Part shown: one piece after another, positions 1 through 10,444 of the stretch
Layout of the letters: each line of letters starts with the position of its first letter
How positions within the stretch are numbered: position 1 is the stretch's first letter
Assembly (NCBI RefSeq): GCF_009296315.1
Contig: NZ_WHLY01000002.1
Span: 2,896,501-2,960,500, forward strand
DNA length: 64,000 bases
Source: Salmonirosea aquatica
GTDB lineage: Bacteria; Bacteroidota; Bacteroidia; Cytophagales; Spirosomataceae
Reading direction: 5' to 3'
The notes under the pieces: generated by a model
The model's database searches: none
What the model saw: the letters and a program-made list of their open reading frames with translations, nothing else
What the model was told of the DNA's origin: nothing
Program-made: the position numbers and the translations under genes

Positions 1-491
1 TGACGGCCTTCACGCTGGGCCATTCCCTGACGCTGGCTCTGGCCACGTTGCAAATCATATCGTTCCGGCCGGATGTCATCGAGTTTTTGATTCCCATAAC
101 CATATTAATCACGGCTATTGTCAATATGTTTCACCGCATCCCGAAAACGACGCTGGTCACCCAGGAAAAAAGCTCCCCCCTGCGCTACCCCCTGGCGCTG
201 GGTTTTGGACTGATCCACGGCCTGGGATTTTCGAGCTACCTGCGAAGTCTGCTGGGCGATGAATCGGGCATTTTTCAGCCGTTGCTGGCCTTCAATGTAG
301 GGCTTGAACTAGGACAGCTATTGATTGTGCTGATTGCGCTAATACTGGCGTTTTGTGTAATAGACTTGGCCCGGGTACCCAAGCGCACGTGGAATTTTAT
401 ACTTTCAGGAATCATTGCGGGCATGGCCTTGTCATTGATCATCAATAATGCGCTTTTCAAGGAAATAATCTCGGGAGGATTCCAACAATAA
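1..491 (+). CDS. HupE/UreJ-like membrane protein, 5' truncated by window edge
   Basis: The frame is open from the first bases of the window (codons from position 3), so the start lies to the left; the TTG at 48 is only an internal codon. The visible 162 residues are almost entirely hydrophobic, with about five membrane segments. They carry the motifs FTLGHSLTL near the left edge, GLIHGLGFS in the middle and FNVGLELGQ further on. These are typical of the HupE/UreJ_2 family of small membrane proteins, some of which are proposed metal (nickel) permeases. It ends 45 bp before the M1 peptidase, so the two may be co-transcribed. Family membership is well supported. Substrate and function are not known from sequence. 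Confidence 0.8.
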   Translation, partial: TAFTLGHSLTLALATLQIISFRPDVIEFLIPITILITAIVNMFHRIPKTTLVTQEKSSPLRYPLALGFGLIHGLGFSSYLRSLLGDESGIFQPLLAFNVGLELGQLLIVLIALILAFCVIDLARVPKRTWNFILSGIIAGMALSLIINNALFKEIISGGFQQ

Positions 492-536
492 CTTTTTCAA
501 ATTGAAACTTAACCCAATCTAAATTCAGTAAACTTC

Positions 537-2917
537 ATGAAACAATTACTCTTCCTGGCGGTCGCTTTTCTGGCGGCGTGGGGCGTGCGGGCACAAAACG
601 CAAACCCCAACAACTACAAGGCCAATACGACCTTTGAGCAAATGGGCACCGCCCTACCTACCCCCAACACCTACCGGACTGCCTCGGGAGCGCCCGGCAA
701 GGAGTACTGGCAACAGCGCGCTGACTACGACATCAAGGCGGAGCTCGACGACGAAAATCAGCGCATTATCGGCTCAGAGGTGATTACGTTTTTCAACAAT
801 TCGCCTGATGACCTGACCTACATCTGGATGCAATTGGACCAGAACCTATTCGAGAAGGATGCTGTGGGCGGACTGACCCGGACAGGTACCATCAGCGAAA
901 AGGGGATGAGTACCCGGCAGCTACAGGCGATGAACGCCGGACGCGGGTCGAGCCTCGATCCGAAAAAACAGTATGGCTACAACATCACTGCCGTAAAGGA
1001 TAAGGCGGGTAAAGCGCTGCACCATGTAATCAATGGTACCATGATGCGTATCGACCTACCTACCGCGATGAAGCCCAACACAAACTTTGTGTTCAGCATA
1101 GACTGGAACTACTACATCACCGAGTACTATGGACGTAGTGGCTACGAATTCTACGAAAAAGACGGTAACTATAATTACTTCATCGCGCACTGGTTTCCAC
1201 GCCTGGCCCCTATGATGATGTTTACGGCTGGAATCACAAGCAGTTTCTGGGTCAGGGTGAATTCTCGCTCATTTTTGGAAACTACAAGGTGGCCATCACC
1301 GTACCCGACGACCACATCCTGGGCGCCTCAGGAGAATGCCAGAACTACAATCAGGTACTGACCAGTGATCAGAAGAAACGCTTGAAAGATGCTGAGAACG
1401 CTACTACGCCTGTCATTATCGTGACGCAGGCGGAGGCCATAGAAAACGAGAAAACCAAGCCTACGGGCAAGAAAACTTGGATATACAAGGCCGACAATGT
1501 ACGTGACTTTGCCTTTGCCAGCAGCCGCAAGTTTATCTGGGATGCCATGAAAACCGATGTGTACGGCAATGGCCGTAAGATTTGGTCCATGTCGTTCTAT
1601 CCCAAAGAGGGCAATCCTTTATGGGAGCAGTATTCGACCCGCGCGGTGGAACATACTCTGCGATCGTACGGCAACCGAACGTTCGAGTACCCCTACCCGG
1701 TGGCCATTTCGTGCCATGCTACCGCAGGCGGTGGCATGGAGTACCCCATGATTTCCTTCAACGGCGGCCGGCCCGAACCGGACGGTACCTACAGCGAGGG
1801 TACCAAATACGGCATGATCGGCGTCATTATCCACGAGGTAGGTCACAACTTCTTCCCCATGATCGTGAACTCCGACGAGCGACAGTGGACGTGGATGGAT
1901 GAAGGACTCAATACCTTCTGCCAGTACCTGGCCGAGAAAGAGTGGGACTACAACTACCCTACCCGCCGGGGCGAAGCGCAGAGCATTACCGACTACATGG
2001 CATCGAGCAAAGACGTACTTTCACCCATCATGACGTCGTCGGATAACGTGATTGGCCTGGGACCCAATGCCTACGCCAAGCCCGCCGCCGGGCTGAACAT
2101 CCTGCGCGAAACCATCATGGGCCGTGAGCTGTTCGACTATGCGTTCAAAGAGTACGCCAACCGCTGGAAATTCAAAAGCCCTACGCCCGCCGACTTCTTC
2201 CGTACGATGGAAGATGCTTCGGGCGTAGACCTCGACTGGTTCTGGAAAGGTTGGTTTTATGGGGTAGAACCCGTGGATCAGGCGCTAGTGAGCGTGGATT
2301 GGTTTAGCGTGGATACGCAGAATCCCGAAATCGAGAAAGCACTGGCGCGCGAAGAAGCCGCCCGGAAGGCCAATACGATCAGTAAGCAACGCGACGCGCT
2401 GACCAAGGATCAGACCGTCGTGGCGCAGGATTCATCAATGGCCGATTTCTACAACCGCTACGACCAATTCAAAGTCACACCCCAGGATCGCAAGAAGTAC
2501 GACGATTACCTGGCGAGCCTGTCGCCCGAAGAGCGTGATCTGGTGCAGTCGAATACGAATTTCTATACCCTAAGTGTGAAAAACAAAGGCGGACTGGTAA
2601 TGCCCGTGATCGTGCGTATGGAGTTTGAAGATGGCACAGACTCGATAGCCCGCTTCCCGGCTGAAATCTGGCGCTTCAACGATCAGAGCATTCAGAAGGT
2701 CATATCTACCAAAAAGAAGGTAAAACAGTGGACGCTGGACCCCTACCAGGAAATTGCGGACATTGATACGGAGGACAATTCCTTTCCTCCGGTGCCCAAG
2801 CCTACCCGCTTCCAGATATACAAGCAGCAGCAGTACCAACGTCCTCTGAACCCCATGCAGGCTGAGCAAAAGCAGACCGGCGCCGCGAAGCTAGGTAGTG
2901 GCAGTGGGAATAGGTGA
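537..2917 (+). CDS. M1 family metallopeptidase, secreted, broken by an apparent one-base deletion
   Basis: A signal peptide (MKQLLFLAVAFLAAWGVRAQ) is followed by an M1 aminopeptidase-type protein. The zinc site HEVGH lies at about 1832-1846, and the third ligand, a Glu, follows exactly 18 residues later in WMDEGLNTF. GGGMEYP upstream is the GxMEN-like substrate motif. The reading frame changes near 1207-1210: adding one C to the CCCC run joins LAP directly to YDDVYGWNHKQFLG and gives one continuous 793-residue protein. As printed, the first part stops at 1361 and the second part is open from about 1289. Because both halves are well conserved, a consensus error in the homopolymer is more likely than real decay. 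A bidirectional terminator follows. Confidence 0.88.
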
Positions 2918-2983
2918 CGCTAAAAGGAGTATGAGCTTTCTACGTCCTTAGGGGGTCAAAGGAACCTTTGGATTTGCTGTATA

Positions 2984-3016
2984 AAAAAGCCCTGTATGAT
3001 AGATACAGGGCTTTTT
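2984..3016. terminator. Bidirectional intrinsic terminator
   Basis: Perfect inverted repeat with arms at 2984-2997 and 3003-3016 and a 5-nt loop. One arm begins with A5 and the other ends with T5, so it can stop transcription from both sides. It lies between the M1 peptidase (+) and the stress protein (-), which converge here. Confidence 0.9.
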
Positions 3017-3059
3017 GTGGAAATATAACGGGCATGTCCTATTGGGTTATATAGCCGAC

Positions 3060-3557
3060 TTACAGAGTCACTTTGCCATGATCGCCTTCGTCGTCCTGGG
3101 TACCTGTAACGAGGGCTTTGGCAATATGGTAGGCTTGCACCATTTTTGAAGAACTGCTGTCCCAGTATTCGGCTTCCCTGATTTTTACTTTTAACACGGT
3201 CAGATCGGGATCTTCCAGGCCCTTGGGAAACCAGGCTTTAGCAATCGGGCTCCACAATTCTTCTTTCACGGCGGGGTCGTCCACAAGGGATGCCGTACCT
3301 ACTACCGATACATAGGACTGGGCGTCGGTATCGGCGTATGCTACGTTCACATTAGGATGCTTCTGCAACTCTTCCGTCTTGTGCGAACTGCGGCTGGTCA
3401 GGAACCAAAGACAGCCGTCGGCATCGAGTTTCTGGGTTTGCATCGGGCGGCTGCGGTGATCACCGTCATCTTGCATAGTGGTCAGCATACCTACCTCAAT
3501 GGAATCAATTATCTCCTGGACCTTAGTCAGTTCGTGGGCCATTTCTTCGGTTTTCAT
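3060..3557 (-). CDS. Pyridoxamine 5'-phosphate oxidase-like general stress protein (GSP26 type)
   Basis: 165 residues with the split-barrel flavin-binding fold of the general stress protein 26 group. The core is GMLTTMQDDGDHRSRPMQ, then LWFLTSRSSHKTEEL, NVNVAYAD and YVSVVGTASLVDD. The C-terminal part contains AYWD-like EYWDSSSSKM, typical of this group. Such proteins bind FMN or FAD, and their physiological role is usually unknown beyond stress induction. It is a single gene: upp lies 160 bp upstream on the same strand and the terminator at 2984-3016 lies downstream. Family call is secure, function only general. Confidence 0.85.
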   Translation of the reverse strand: MKTEEMAHELTKVQEIIDSIEVGMLTTMQDDGDHRSRPMQTQKLDADGCLWFLTSRSSHKTEELQKHPNVNVAYADTDAQSYVSVVGTASLVDDPAVKEELWSPIAKAWFPKGLEDPDLTVLKVKIREAEYWDSSSSKMVQAYHIAKALVTGTQDDEGDHGKVTL

Positions 3558-3721
3558 GTCGTTAAAAGTTTAAGGAAAAAGTGTTTATGTCCCCTTTCAC
3601 CTAACAAAATGATGCCAGAAAGTAAAATTGTCCATAGGTAGGACATTGCCTATACGTAAAATAAAACCTGCTCGCAGTGTTGAAAAATGTACCCATCCAA
3701 ACCTAATCGGGCCTGAATGCA

Positions 3722-4366
3722 TTACTCTTTAGGCCCAAATGCCAGGTCACCTGCATCGCCCAGGCCGGGCACAATGTAGAAATGCTCATTGAGGTGGCTG
3801 TCCACCGTGCCCAGCCACAGCCGGCATTCAGGCATCCGGTCTTGGATGTGGGCAACACCTTCGGGACTGGCGATCACCGCGGCCACGTGGACTTGGGCCG
3901 GAGTACCAAACTGTAACAGTGCCTGGTACACTTTTTCCAATGACCGTCCGGTCGCCAGCATGGGGTCCATCAGGATAAGCGTCTTATCCTGTAGGCTGGG
4001 GCTGGCAATGTAGTCCATCTCCACCTGAAAAGTGTCGTCCTGTGCATGTGGCCCGCGGTAGGCGCCGACAAAAGCATTTTCGGCCTGGTCGAAAAGGTGG
4101 AGAAATCCCTGATGGAAAGGCAAACTGGCCCTCAGGATAGTAGCCAGCACAAGGGGCTGATCGAGTAAGGTACCCCGGGCGGGGCCTAACGGGGTATGAA
4201 TTGTTTCATGCCTGTAGGTCAATGTCTTGGATATTTCGTAGGCCAAAACCTCGCCTACACGCTCAATGTTTCGTCGGAAACGCATCCGGTCAGTTTGTAG
4301 CGAAGTGTCGCGGAGTTCAGTCAGAAAGCGATCGGCGATGGAAGGGGTGTGGGAGAGAATGAACAT
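3722..4366 (-). CDS. upp: Uracil phosphoribosyltransferase
   Basis: 214 residues, the normal length for Upp, which salvages uracil with PRPP to form UMP in the cytosol. The PRPP-binding loop is LILMDPMLATGRSLE, and the uracil-binding C-terminal signature is YIVPGLGDAGDLAFG. TYRHETIHTPLG near the N-terminus also fits the family. It starts at the ATG at 4366, about 95 bp from the divergent barrel-protein gene, so the two genes probably use separate promoters in that gap. Confidence 0.95.
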   Translation of the reverse strand: MFILSHTPSIADRFLTELRDTSLQTDRMRFRRNIERVGEVLAYEISKTLTYRHETIHTPLGPARGTLLDQPLVLATILRASLPFHQGFLHLFDQAENAFVGAYRGPHAQDDTFQVEMDYIASPSLQDKTLILMDPMLATGRSLEKVYQALLQFGTPAQVHVAAVIASPEGVAHIQDRMPECRLWLGTVDSHLNEHFYIVPGLGDAGDLAFGPKE

Positions 4367-4461
4367 GGTACGGGAGGTTTTGGAAAAAACAGTTACGATT
4401 ATACGAATGGTTTGGCTAATTTGGCACTTTTAAACCGAATTGATCACCACCGTCAATCTCT

Positions 4462-6237
4462 ATGCGGGCTATTTCAGTAGTAAAAAGTCATAAAATGACC
4501 GTCTATATGACTCGAATGACCCGTATTGGAATGATTTGTGGTTTCCTCATAATCCTAGCGATTTCCAACTCCTTAGGCCAGAGTACCTTCATTCCCCTCA
4601 ATGACGATTACTACCACCTCATCGATCGGCTTGAAATAAAAAGGGGCAAATTTACCGAAGGGTTCCACACCAATATGAAACCCTTCGAACGTCGAGCGGT
4701 AGTAGCCCTGACCGACAGTATTGCCCAAGAAGGTAGTGTGGGCCTTACCTACGTGGACCGCACTACGATCGAATACTTACGCCAGGACAGCCGGGAGTGG
4801 GTCACATCGTCTACTTTGGCTCTGGACAGTGCCGCGCTCAGCCTATCCAGGGTGGGGTCTATCACGAAGCCTCCCCGCCCCAAACGCCGGACTTTTTTCA
4901 ACTATCCCGCCGATCTGTATAGCCTGCAAACGGATGACGTGGATCTGCACGTGAATTTTACAACCAACAACTATGTAGGCAAGGAAAACAACACCGACCA
5001 GGCACTGTGGTTCACGGGACGCGGCGTGGAAATACGTGGTATGATTAATCAGAAGCTGGGATTTTATACCTATGTCTCCGACAATCAGGGCATTTTCCCT
5101 AAATACGTCCGCAATTACATCGGCCGATATGGCACACCGGGTGAGGGATTGGCCAAACCCCTCGGCGGCAAAGGATTGGATTTTCTTTCGGCCCGGGGCT
5201 ACATCACGTTCCGCCCGCTGAAAAGTATTAATGTGCAGTTTGGCCACGACCGCAATTTTGTGGGTAGTGGTTACCGTTCCATGATTCTTTCGGACAACAG
5301 CAGCCCCTATCTCTTCCTACGCATCGACACACACTTGGGTAAGTTCCTGTATACCAACCTATGGTCGAGCATGATCAACCACCAGAATTTCAGGGGAAGG
5401 GATCTGTTGAGGGCTAAGAAATACACGGCCATGCATCACCTCAGTGTCAATCTTTCCGACCGTTTCAACATCGGGATATTTGAAGCGGAGGTGTTCAGTC
5501 GCGACAGTACCGGCGGCGGGTACGACCTCAATTACCTGAATCCGATCATTTTCTACCGTTTTGTGGAGTCTTATCTGGGTAGTGAGGACAATGCATTTCT
5601 GGGAGTGGATTTCCGTTGGCTAGTAGCCCGGCGCGCATCCATTTACGGGCAGTTTATGATGGATGAGTTTCTGACCAAGTACTACTTCAGCAACCGGGGG
5701 TCATGGACCAAGAAATACGGCGCGCAGTTAGGATTTAAGTACGTGGATGCCTTTGGAATAGCCAATCTCGATCTTCAGGGGGAGTACAATGTGGCCCGTC
5801 CCTACACCTATACGCACCGTGACGGCGGGCGGGACTACACCCACTTTCGGCAGCCGCTTGCTCACCCGCTGGGGGCCAATTTTCGGGAGTTTCTGGGGAT
5901 TCTCCGTTATAAAATCACCCCTCGCCTGACGGCTTATGGTACCCTGATGTGGACTAAACAGGGGGTAGATTATGATGGCAACAACTGGGGCGGAAACCTG
6001 TTGCTGGATTATGAAACCCGCGTGAGTGACTTCGGAAACCGCATCGCTCAGGGGGTACCCCTATACACCCGATTTGCCGATCTGCGCGTTTCCTACATGC
6101 TATTCCACAATCTGTTCATAGAGGGCCGTTTGCTGAGCCGCCGCGAAGAAACGCCGCGTTATAAAATACAGCAGAAAACCCGCCTGTCCTCCATTGCGCT
6201 TCGGTATAATATGCCCTACCGACAGCAGACTTTTTGA
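4462..6237 (+). CDS. RemB/Wzi-like outer-membrane beta-barrel protein
   Basis: Up to 591 residues. The frame begins at 4462, but the signal peptide (MTRIGMICGFLIILAISNSLGQ) suggests the true start is one of the in-frame ATGs at about 4507-4516. The mature part is rich in alternating aromatic strands. It contains INVQFGHDRNFVGSGYRS and LSDNSSPYLFLRID, a signature shared by capsule-assembly Wzi-type barrels and the gliding-motility protein RemB of Bacteroidota. It is likely an 18-strand-type barrel involved in surface polysaccharide handling or gliding, which fits the glycosyltransferase starting 100 bp downstream. The exact role is inferred. Confidence 0.7.
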   Translation: MRAISVVKSHKMTVYMTRMTRIGMICGFLIILAISNSLGQSTFIPLNDDYYHLIDRLEIKRGKFTEGFHTNMKPFERRAVVALTDSIAQEGSVGLTYVDRTTIEYLRQDSREWVTSSTLALDSAALSLSRVGSITKPPRPKRRTFFNYPADLYSLQTDDVDLHVNFTTNNYVGKENNTDQALWFTGRGVEIRGMINQKLGFYTYVSDNQGIFPKYVRNYIGRYGTPGEGLAKPLGGKGLDFLSARGYITFRPLKSINVQFGHDRNFVGSGYRSMILSDNSSPYLFLRIDTHLGKFLYTNLWSSMINHQNFRGRDLLRAKKYTAMHHLSVNLSDRFNIGIFEAEVFSRDSTGGGYDLNYLNPIIFYRFVESYLGSEDNAFLGVDFRWLVARRASIYGQFMMDEFLTKYYFSNRGSWTKKYGAQLGFKYVDAFGIANLDLQGEYNVARPYTYTHRDGGRDYTHFRQPLAHPLGANFREFLGILRYKITPRLTAYGTLMWTKQGVDYDGNNWGGNLLLDYETRVSDFGNRIAQGVPLYTRFADLRVSYMLFHNLFIEGRLLSRREETPRYKIQQKTRLSSIALRYNMPYRQQTF

Positions 6238-6339
6238 TTTTTCCTTCCTTGTGGCGTACACCTCTCAAAGCCGCTTGTCGACTTCAGCCATACCTAGATT
6301 TCGGTTACACAATCAAACACAGCTTAAATTTCCCGCCCC

Positions 6340-7050
6340 ATGAAACTCTCTGTACTCATACCTGCTTTCAACGAGCAAGCTACCATTCGCAGCGTACTGG
6401 AAAGATTAAATGAGATATCTTTCGTTTATCCCATTGAAAAAGAAATCATTCTTGTCGATGACTGTTCCACCGATTCTACGGGTAGTATCGTTATGGACTT
6501 TTTCCGGCAGTATCCCGCGCTTGATGTCAAATATTTCAGGCATGAGGTGAACAAGGGTAAGGGGGCGGCTCTGCACACGGGCATCCGGGAAGCGAGCGGT
6601 GATCTGATTATTGTGCAGGATGCCGATCTGGAATATGATCCGCAAGAATATAATTTACTGTTGAGGCCCATTTTCGAAGGCTACGCGGATGTGGTATACG
6701 GGTCAAGGTTCATGGGCGGAAATCCGCACAGAATATTGTTTTTTTGGCATACAATCGGTAACAATTTCCTGACATTCCTGAGCAATATGCTCACCAACCT
6801 GAACCTCACCGACATGGAAACCTGTTACAAATTATTCCGGGCAGAAATCATAAAAAACGTCAGGCTGGAAGAAAAACGGTTTGGTTTCGAGCCCGAAGTG
6901 ACGGCAAAGATTGCACAGATTCCCAAAATCAGAATCTACGAAGTGGGCATTTCCTACTATGGCAGGACCTACGACGAAGGAAAGAAAATCAACTGGCGCG
7001 ACGGATTCAGAGCCATTTACTGCATCCTGAAATACAATCTCTTCCGATAG
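6340..7050 (+). CDS. Family 2 glycosyltransferase (dolichol-phosphate mannosyltransferase-like)
   Basis: 236 residues with a GT-A fold: nucleotide-sugar site [14 protein letters not shown], acidic motif [31 protein letters not shown] and the DxD-type [21 protein letters not shown] and [12 protein letters not shown] are typical of the DPM1/polyprenyl-phosphate glycosyltransferase group. It probably transfers a sugar from a nucleotide donor to a polyprenyl phosphate at the cytosolic face of the inner membrane. It has no C-terminal membrane segments, unlike many bacterial relatives. Its neighbours (GT-C enzyme, acyltransferase, deacetylase) suggest it feeds a lipid-linked sugar to envelope glycan modification. 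Confidence 0.9.
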   Translation: MKLSVLIPAFNEQATIRSVLERLNEISFVYPIEKEIILVDDCSTDSTGSIVMDFFRQYPALDVKYFRHEVNKGKGAALHTGIREASGDLIIVQDADLEYDPQEYNLLLRPIFEGYADVVYGSRFMGGNPHRILFFWHTIGNNFLTFLSNMLTNLNLTDMETCYKLFRAEIIKNVRLEEKRFGFEPEVTAKIAQIPKIRIYEVGISYYGRTYDEGKKINWRDGFRAIYCILKYNLFR

Positions 7051-7115
7051 CACCGATGGCGGCCAATCGTGCCAAGTGATTTCGGCCAGGTACATGGTGG
7101 GCTTGGGTTAAATCC

Positions 7116-9137
7116 CTACTCAACCACGAGTTGAGCCGAACTACGCTCCCCCTGCCCATTGTGGAATACCAGGATATACTTTCCCGGAGCTAGACTGGCT
7201 AGAGAAAGTGTGGTTTCAACAGTCTGTGTTAGATCGCTGCTGAGCCGGAGAATTCCGTTCAGGTCGAACAGGGAGAGACGGCCCGATACGGGCGCTTCGA
7301 AACGGACGACCACGAAGTTTCGGGTAGGGTTGGGAAAAGCAGTCCACGACAGGACTTGCGGCGGAAACAGAGTCAGTATAGTTTCTGTTCTGACTTCCAA
7401 TTCCACGAAGGGCGATTCCGAAGTAGTACCTACCGCTTTGACCCGGTAGGTATAGGAGGTATTGGGTTCAACACCTTTATCCACGAAAGACACCGACTTT
7501 TCATCGTACTGAGCTACCTTGCTGAAATTCCCTTCGCCCGTCTTTTTCCTTTCCAATTGATATTTTATTCCGTCGGCTGCCACGGGCTGCCAACTTAGTC
7601 CGACAGTCGTTCCACCACCCGTGGCCTGGGGTTCACTTTTAAAGCCGGCAATGGCCAGGGGATCGGCAATGGCTGCCTCGTGGAAAGAGAAAGCCGTCAA
7701 GCCGTTTTTATTCTTCAGAAACGGGCCGGGAAAGATGGGGAATACATCCACATTGGTATAAGCGGGTAGATAGTTGAGGGTACGGGCGGTTACGGCGGAC
7801 GTTAGTTTAAGCTCAATCCGGTTATCCTGAACTTCGTAGGAAGCAATGGGAGCTGCCTGGGCCTCATTGCCATCCAGGAAAAACCACGAACTTCCCCCCA
7901 GCTTTTTCATCACTCCGTTGCGATCGGCTACCAGCGTATCCTGAGGCCACATCATTTTCTGACCTTCATCAAACACTAAGGTGATGGCTTTCTTATCGGG
8001 CGAAGTGTAGAACACTTTTCGAATAGTGGGCGATTTCCGGTTGGGATCTTCGGGGGTACCATAGAAGAGCGGAGAAATAAAACCGAACAGCTGCTTGGCC
8101 AGGGCCAGGTACCCCTCCCGCTCGTAGTGTACCCCATCGTAATAGGGTAGGCCGACGGTAGCAAAATTCAGGGTTTTGGGATAAAGCTCCCCGGTACGTC
8201 GCTGAAAGTCGCGCAGAGCACCCGCTTTGTAGTACCGATTGAACAGAATATTGATCTGCATTACCACGAAGTTTTCAACCATCGGGTAATCCCTCTGCCA
8301 CATGCGGTGAAGCTGGTCGAATTTCTGATCGTAGCCATCGAAGCCATCGGGACCTGAAAGCGCATCGTCTTCACCCTGTAACCAGAAAAAGGCACGAATA
8401 CGCTGAGCACCCGAGAGGGTAATGCGCTGCCGGAGTAAGTCGTAGATTGTAGCCGGGGTATTGGGCTGACTGAGCAGGTGCTCACTGATTCGGGTGCCGG
8501 GAATCGAGCCGTTGAGCACACAGGTAGGAATGCCGTATTTTTCCATAATCATCTTCTGAAGCTCGATGCCCCAGATACCTACATTAGGGAAAGAATAACC
8601 CGACCTGATCCAGAGAGTATCGGCGGGAGAGTAGGCAGGACTGTTGTCGGGAATGCGGCCAATGGTACGGCAATATTCGCTCGAAAAGTTCGATCCGCCC
8701 ACGGCCAGCGCGTTGGACTGACCATTGATGACGTAAAAGTCGCCGGCCACGACATCGTCACGGCGCACGATCAGGACCGAATCTGTGGCATTTTTGTTAG
8801 CGTATACCTCGAATGAATATTCCGCGAGTTCAGCCTTGATCTGGGGTGCCATTGAAAAGGTACCCTTTGCACTGCCGGTAGCATACTGAATGCCTGATCG
8901 CTGGTACGAGATACGCTGACCGTTCCGGAAGGTCACCACCGACATGTGGCTCCATCCGGCGAGCTCGATACCCCCCGAAATGGGTATGGCTGCCTCATTG
9001 GACTCATTGCGGGCGTAAAGCTGGAAATTCCGGGGGAGTTGGTCGAATACTACACTGAAGAAGCGCTGGGCGTTGCCCTCGAGGGCAGTACAGGCCAGTA
9101 GTACCGCCATCCCGATTTTGTAAAAGTTCTTTCCCAT
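7116..9137 (-). CDS. Secreted sialate O-acetylesterase-like protein with FN3 and T9SS sorting domains
   Basis: 673 residues. After a signal peptide (residues 1-24) and a beta region comes an SGNH/SASA esterase domain, with the nucleophile block VINGQSNALAVGG (Ser about 141), FFWLQGEDDAL, and the catalytic Asp-His pair in YYDGVHYEREG. A fibronectin type III domain occupies roughly residues 505-590. The last 75 residues (FPNPTRNFVVVRF ... LAPGKYILVF) form a type A T9SS C-terminal sorting domain, so the protein is probably exported through the outer membrane and displayed or released. The likely reaction is removal of O-acetyl groups from sialic acids or other glycans. The following gene on this strand is the GT-C enzyme upstream at 9156. 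Confidence 0.88.
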   Translation of the reverse strand: MGKNFYKIGMAVLLACTALEGNAQRFFSVVFDQLPRNFQLYARNESNEAAIPISGGIELAGWSHMSVVTFRNGQRISYQRSGIQYATGSAKGTFSMAPQIKAELAEYSFEVYANKNATDSVLIVRRDDVVAGDFYVINGQSNALAVGGSNFSSEYCRTIGRIPDNSPAYSPADTLWIRSGYSFPNVGIWGIELQKMIMEKYGIPTCVLNGSIPGTRISEHLLSQPNTPATIYDLLRQRITLSGAQRIRAFFWLQGEDDALSGPDGFDGYDQKFDQLHRMWQRDYPMVENFVVMQINILFNRYYKAGALRDFQRRTGELYPKTLNFATVGLPYYDGVHYEREGYLALAKQLFGFISPLFYGTPEDPNRKSPTIRKVFYTSPDKKAITLVFDEGQKMMWPQDTLVADRNGVMKKLGGSSWFFLDGNEAQAAPIASYEVQDNRIELKLTSAVTARTLNYLPAYTNVDVFPIFPGPFLKNKNGLTAFSFHEAAIADPLAIAGFKSEPQATGGGTTVGLSWQPVAADGIKYQLERKKTGEGNFSKVAQYDEKSVSFVDKGVEPNTSYTYRVKAVGTTSESPFVELEVRTETILTLFPPQVLSWTAFPNPTRNFVVVRFEAPVSGRLSLFDLNGILRLSSDLTQTVETTLSLASLAPGKYILVFHNGQGERSSAQLVVE

Positions 9138-9155
9138 GAAATGCCGATACGTAGG

Positions 9156-10406
9156 TTAGGCGGGTGAATCTGTTTTTTGGTCATGCAACCGATAGGTACC
9201 CAAACTCCAGTACTGATCAAACAGAGCCAGGAACCACAGTACCATAATGGTGGGCATGATGTACTTGTCCCATGACAATTGCGCTTTGCCCAATAATAGC
9301 AAATTAACCACCACCACGAATCCAGTCAGGCTCATGGCCGGTGACAGGAAGCGCATCAGGGTAGCCAACATCAGGGAGCCAAATACCAGTTGCTTAAAAA
9401 TACCGGTAATGCCCATTATTTCCAAAAGACGGTCGAAATATCCCAGGTAGGGCCAGTCGAAATAGCTGTTGTGGGTTTGCCGGGCAGGAAAGAAAAAGAC
9501 CAACATCAGCACGAGCAACACCAGCCCGATGAACAGTTTGGGGTACCTCCGAGGGTAGTCTGTATAATAATTCCAGCTCCGGGTGAATGCCGTTTCGAGC
9601 AGGAGGTAGTAAAAAGCCAAAATCGCCGAGGCATACAGTACGAAACCCCCGTTGTAGAGTACGGCGGTATTATATTGTTGGCGGCGCATTTCCTCGGCAG
9701 GGGCCGCCCCGCCCCACAAAAGCATCCAGGGTAGTAGACTAAGGCAAGCCAGGGCGTAAGGATACAAGGTAGCATGGCCCAATGCCTTCAGAATAGCGCT
9801 TTTCGAATTTTCGGCTTGATTGTAAACAAGGTAGCATTCGTACAGGAAGATCGCCGCGGGAAATGCCAAAGCATACTGCCTCGAACAAATGGCCGCAATG
9901 AAATATAGACAAGCTACCCAATGCTGTTTTTTAAGGTACATGATTACACCCAGAAGTACGGCAAGCATCGGAATGATGTCCGTGTAGTAATGGACGCTAC
10001 ATAAATAGTAATTCGGGAATACGAGTAACCCGAACAGGCAAAGCCAGAAGCGACGGGAGTGGTTGGGACTTGACCAGATAAAAAGAAGGATAATGATGAA
10101 ACTCAGCAGAAAATTGAGCAGGCGAAGGTACCTGATATCATCACCCAGCAGGTTGACCACCCAGCCACCCAGAATGAAGGGGAGGGGAGTGTTCAGTTCA
10201 TTAAAGGTTTTGAGGAGTTCTACCGAAGGAATTGGTTGTTCGCTGAACCTGAGCGCAGTAGCGTAATAGTGGATCTCGTCCTGGTAGATCTCGAAATGGA
10301 ATTGATTTTTGTAGATATAGACAAGAGCGAAAATGAATACGGCTCCTGCAGTAGCGATTAATTTTCGGGAAGGTAGGTCTTGAAAAAAAGAATTTTTGAC
10401 AGCCAT
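9156..10406 (-). CDS. GT-C fold integral membrane glycosyltransferase
   Basis: A multi-pass membrane protein with about ten hydrophobic segments. The first periplasmic loop has YQDEIHYYATA, an acidic pair expected for GT-C enzymes that use polyprenyl-linked sugars. LNTPLPFILGG and LRLLNFLLS resemble the ALG10/ArnT-like families. An upstream ATG at 10439 is in frame, but the ATG at 10406 is preferred: the -10 element of the divergent acyltransferase gene (10420-10427) lies between them, and the 10439 start would leave almost no space for any promoter. It may use the lipid-linked sugar made by the GT2 enzyme. Acceptor unknown. Confidence 0.72.
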   Translation of the reverse strand: MAVKNSFFQDLPSRKLIATAGAVFIFALVYIYKNQFHFEIYQDEIHYYATALRFSEQPIPSVELLKTFNELNTPLPFILGGWVVNLLGDDIRYLRLLNFLLSFIIILLFIWSSPNHSRRFWLCLFGLLVFPNYYLCSVHYYTDIIPMLAVLLGVIMYLKKQHWVACLYFIAAICSRQYALAFPAAIFLYECYLVYNQAENSKSAILKALGHATLYPYALACLSLLPWMLLWGGAAPAEEMRRQQYNTAVLYNGGFVLYASAILAFYYLLLETAFTRSWNYYTDYPRRYPKLFIGLVLLVLMLVFFFPARQTHNSYFDWPYLGYFDRLLEIMGITGIFKQLVFGSLMLATLMRFLSPAMSLTGFVVVVNLLLLGKAQLSWDKYIMPTIMVLWFLALFDQYWSLGTYRLHDQKTDSPA

Positions 10407-10427
10407 GTGCGAAATTAGGTAATTTTG
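10395..10427 (+). promoter_or_regulatory. Bacteroidota-type promoter for the acyltransferase gene
   Basis: TTTG at 10395-10398 and TAATTTTG at 10420-10427 are separated by 21 bp and match the Bacteroidota primary sigma consensus (TTTG, 19-21 bp, TAnnTTTG). Transcription would begin near 10434, shortly before the ATG at 10445 or 10451. Confidence 0.65.
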
Positions 10428-10444
10428 GGATTTCGCCATTTGAA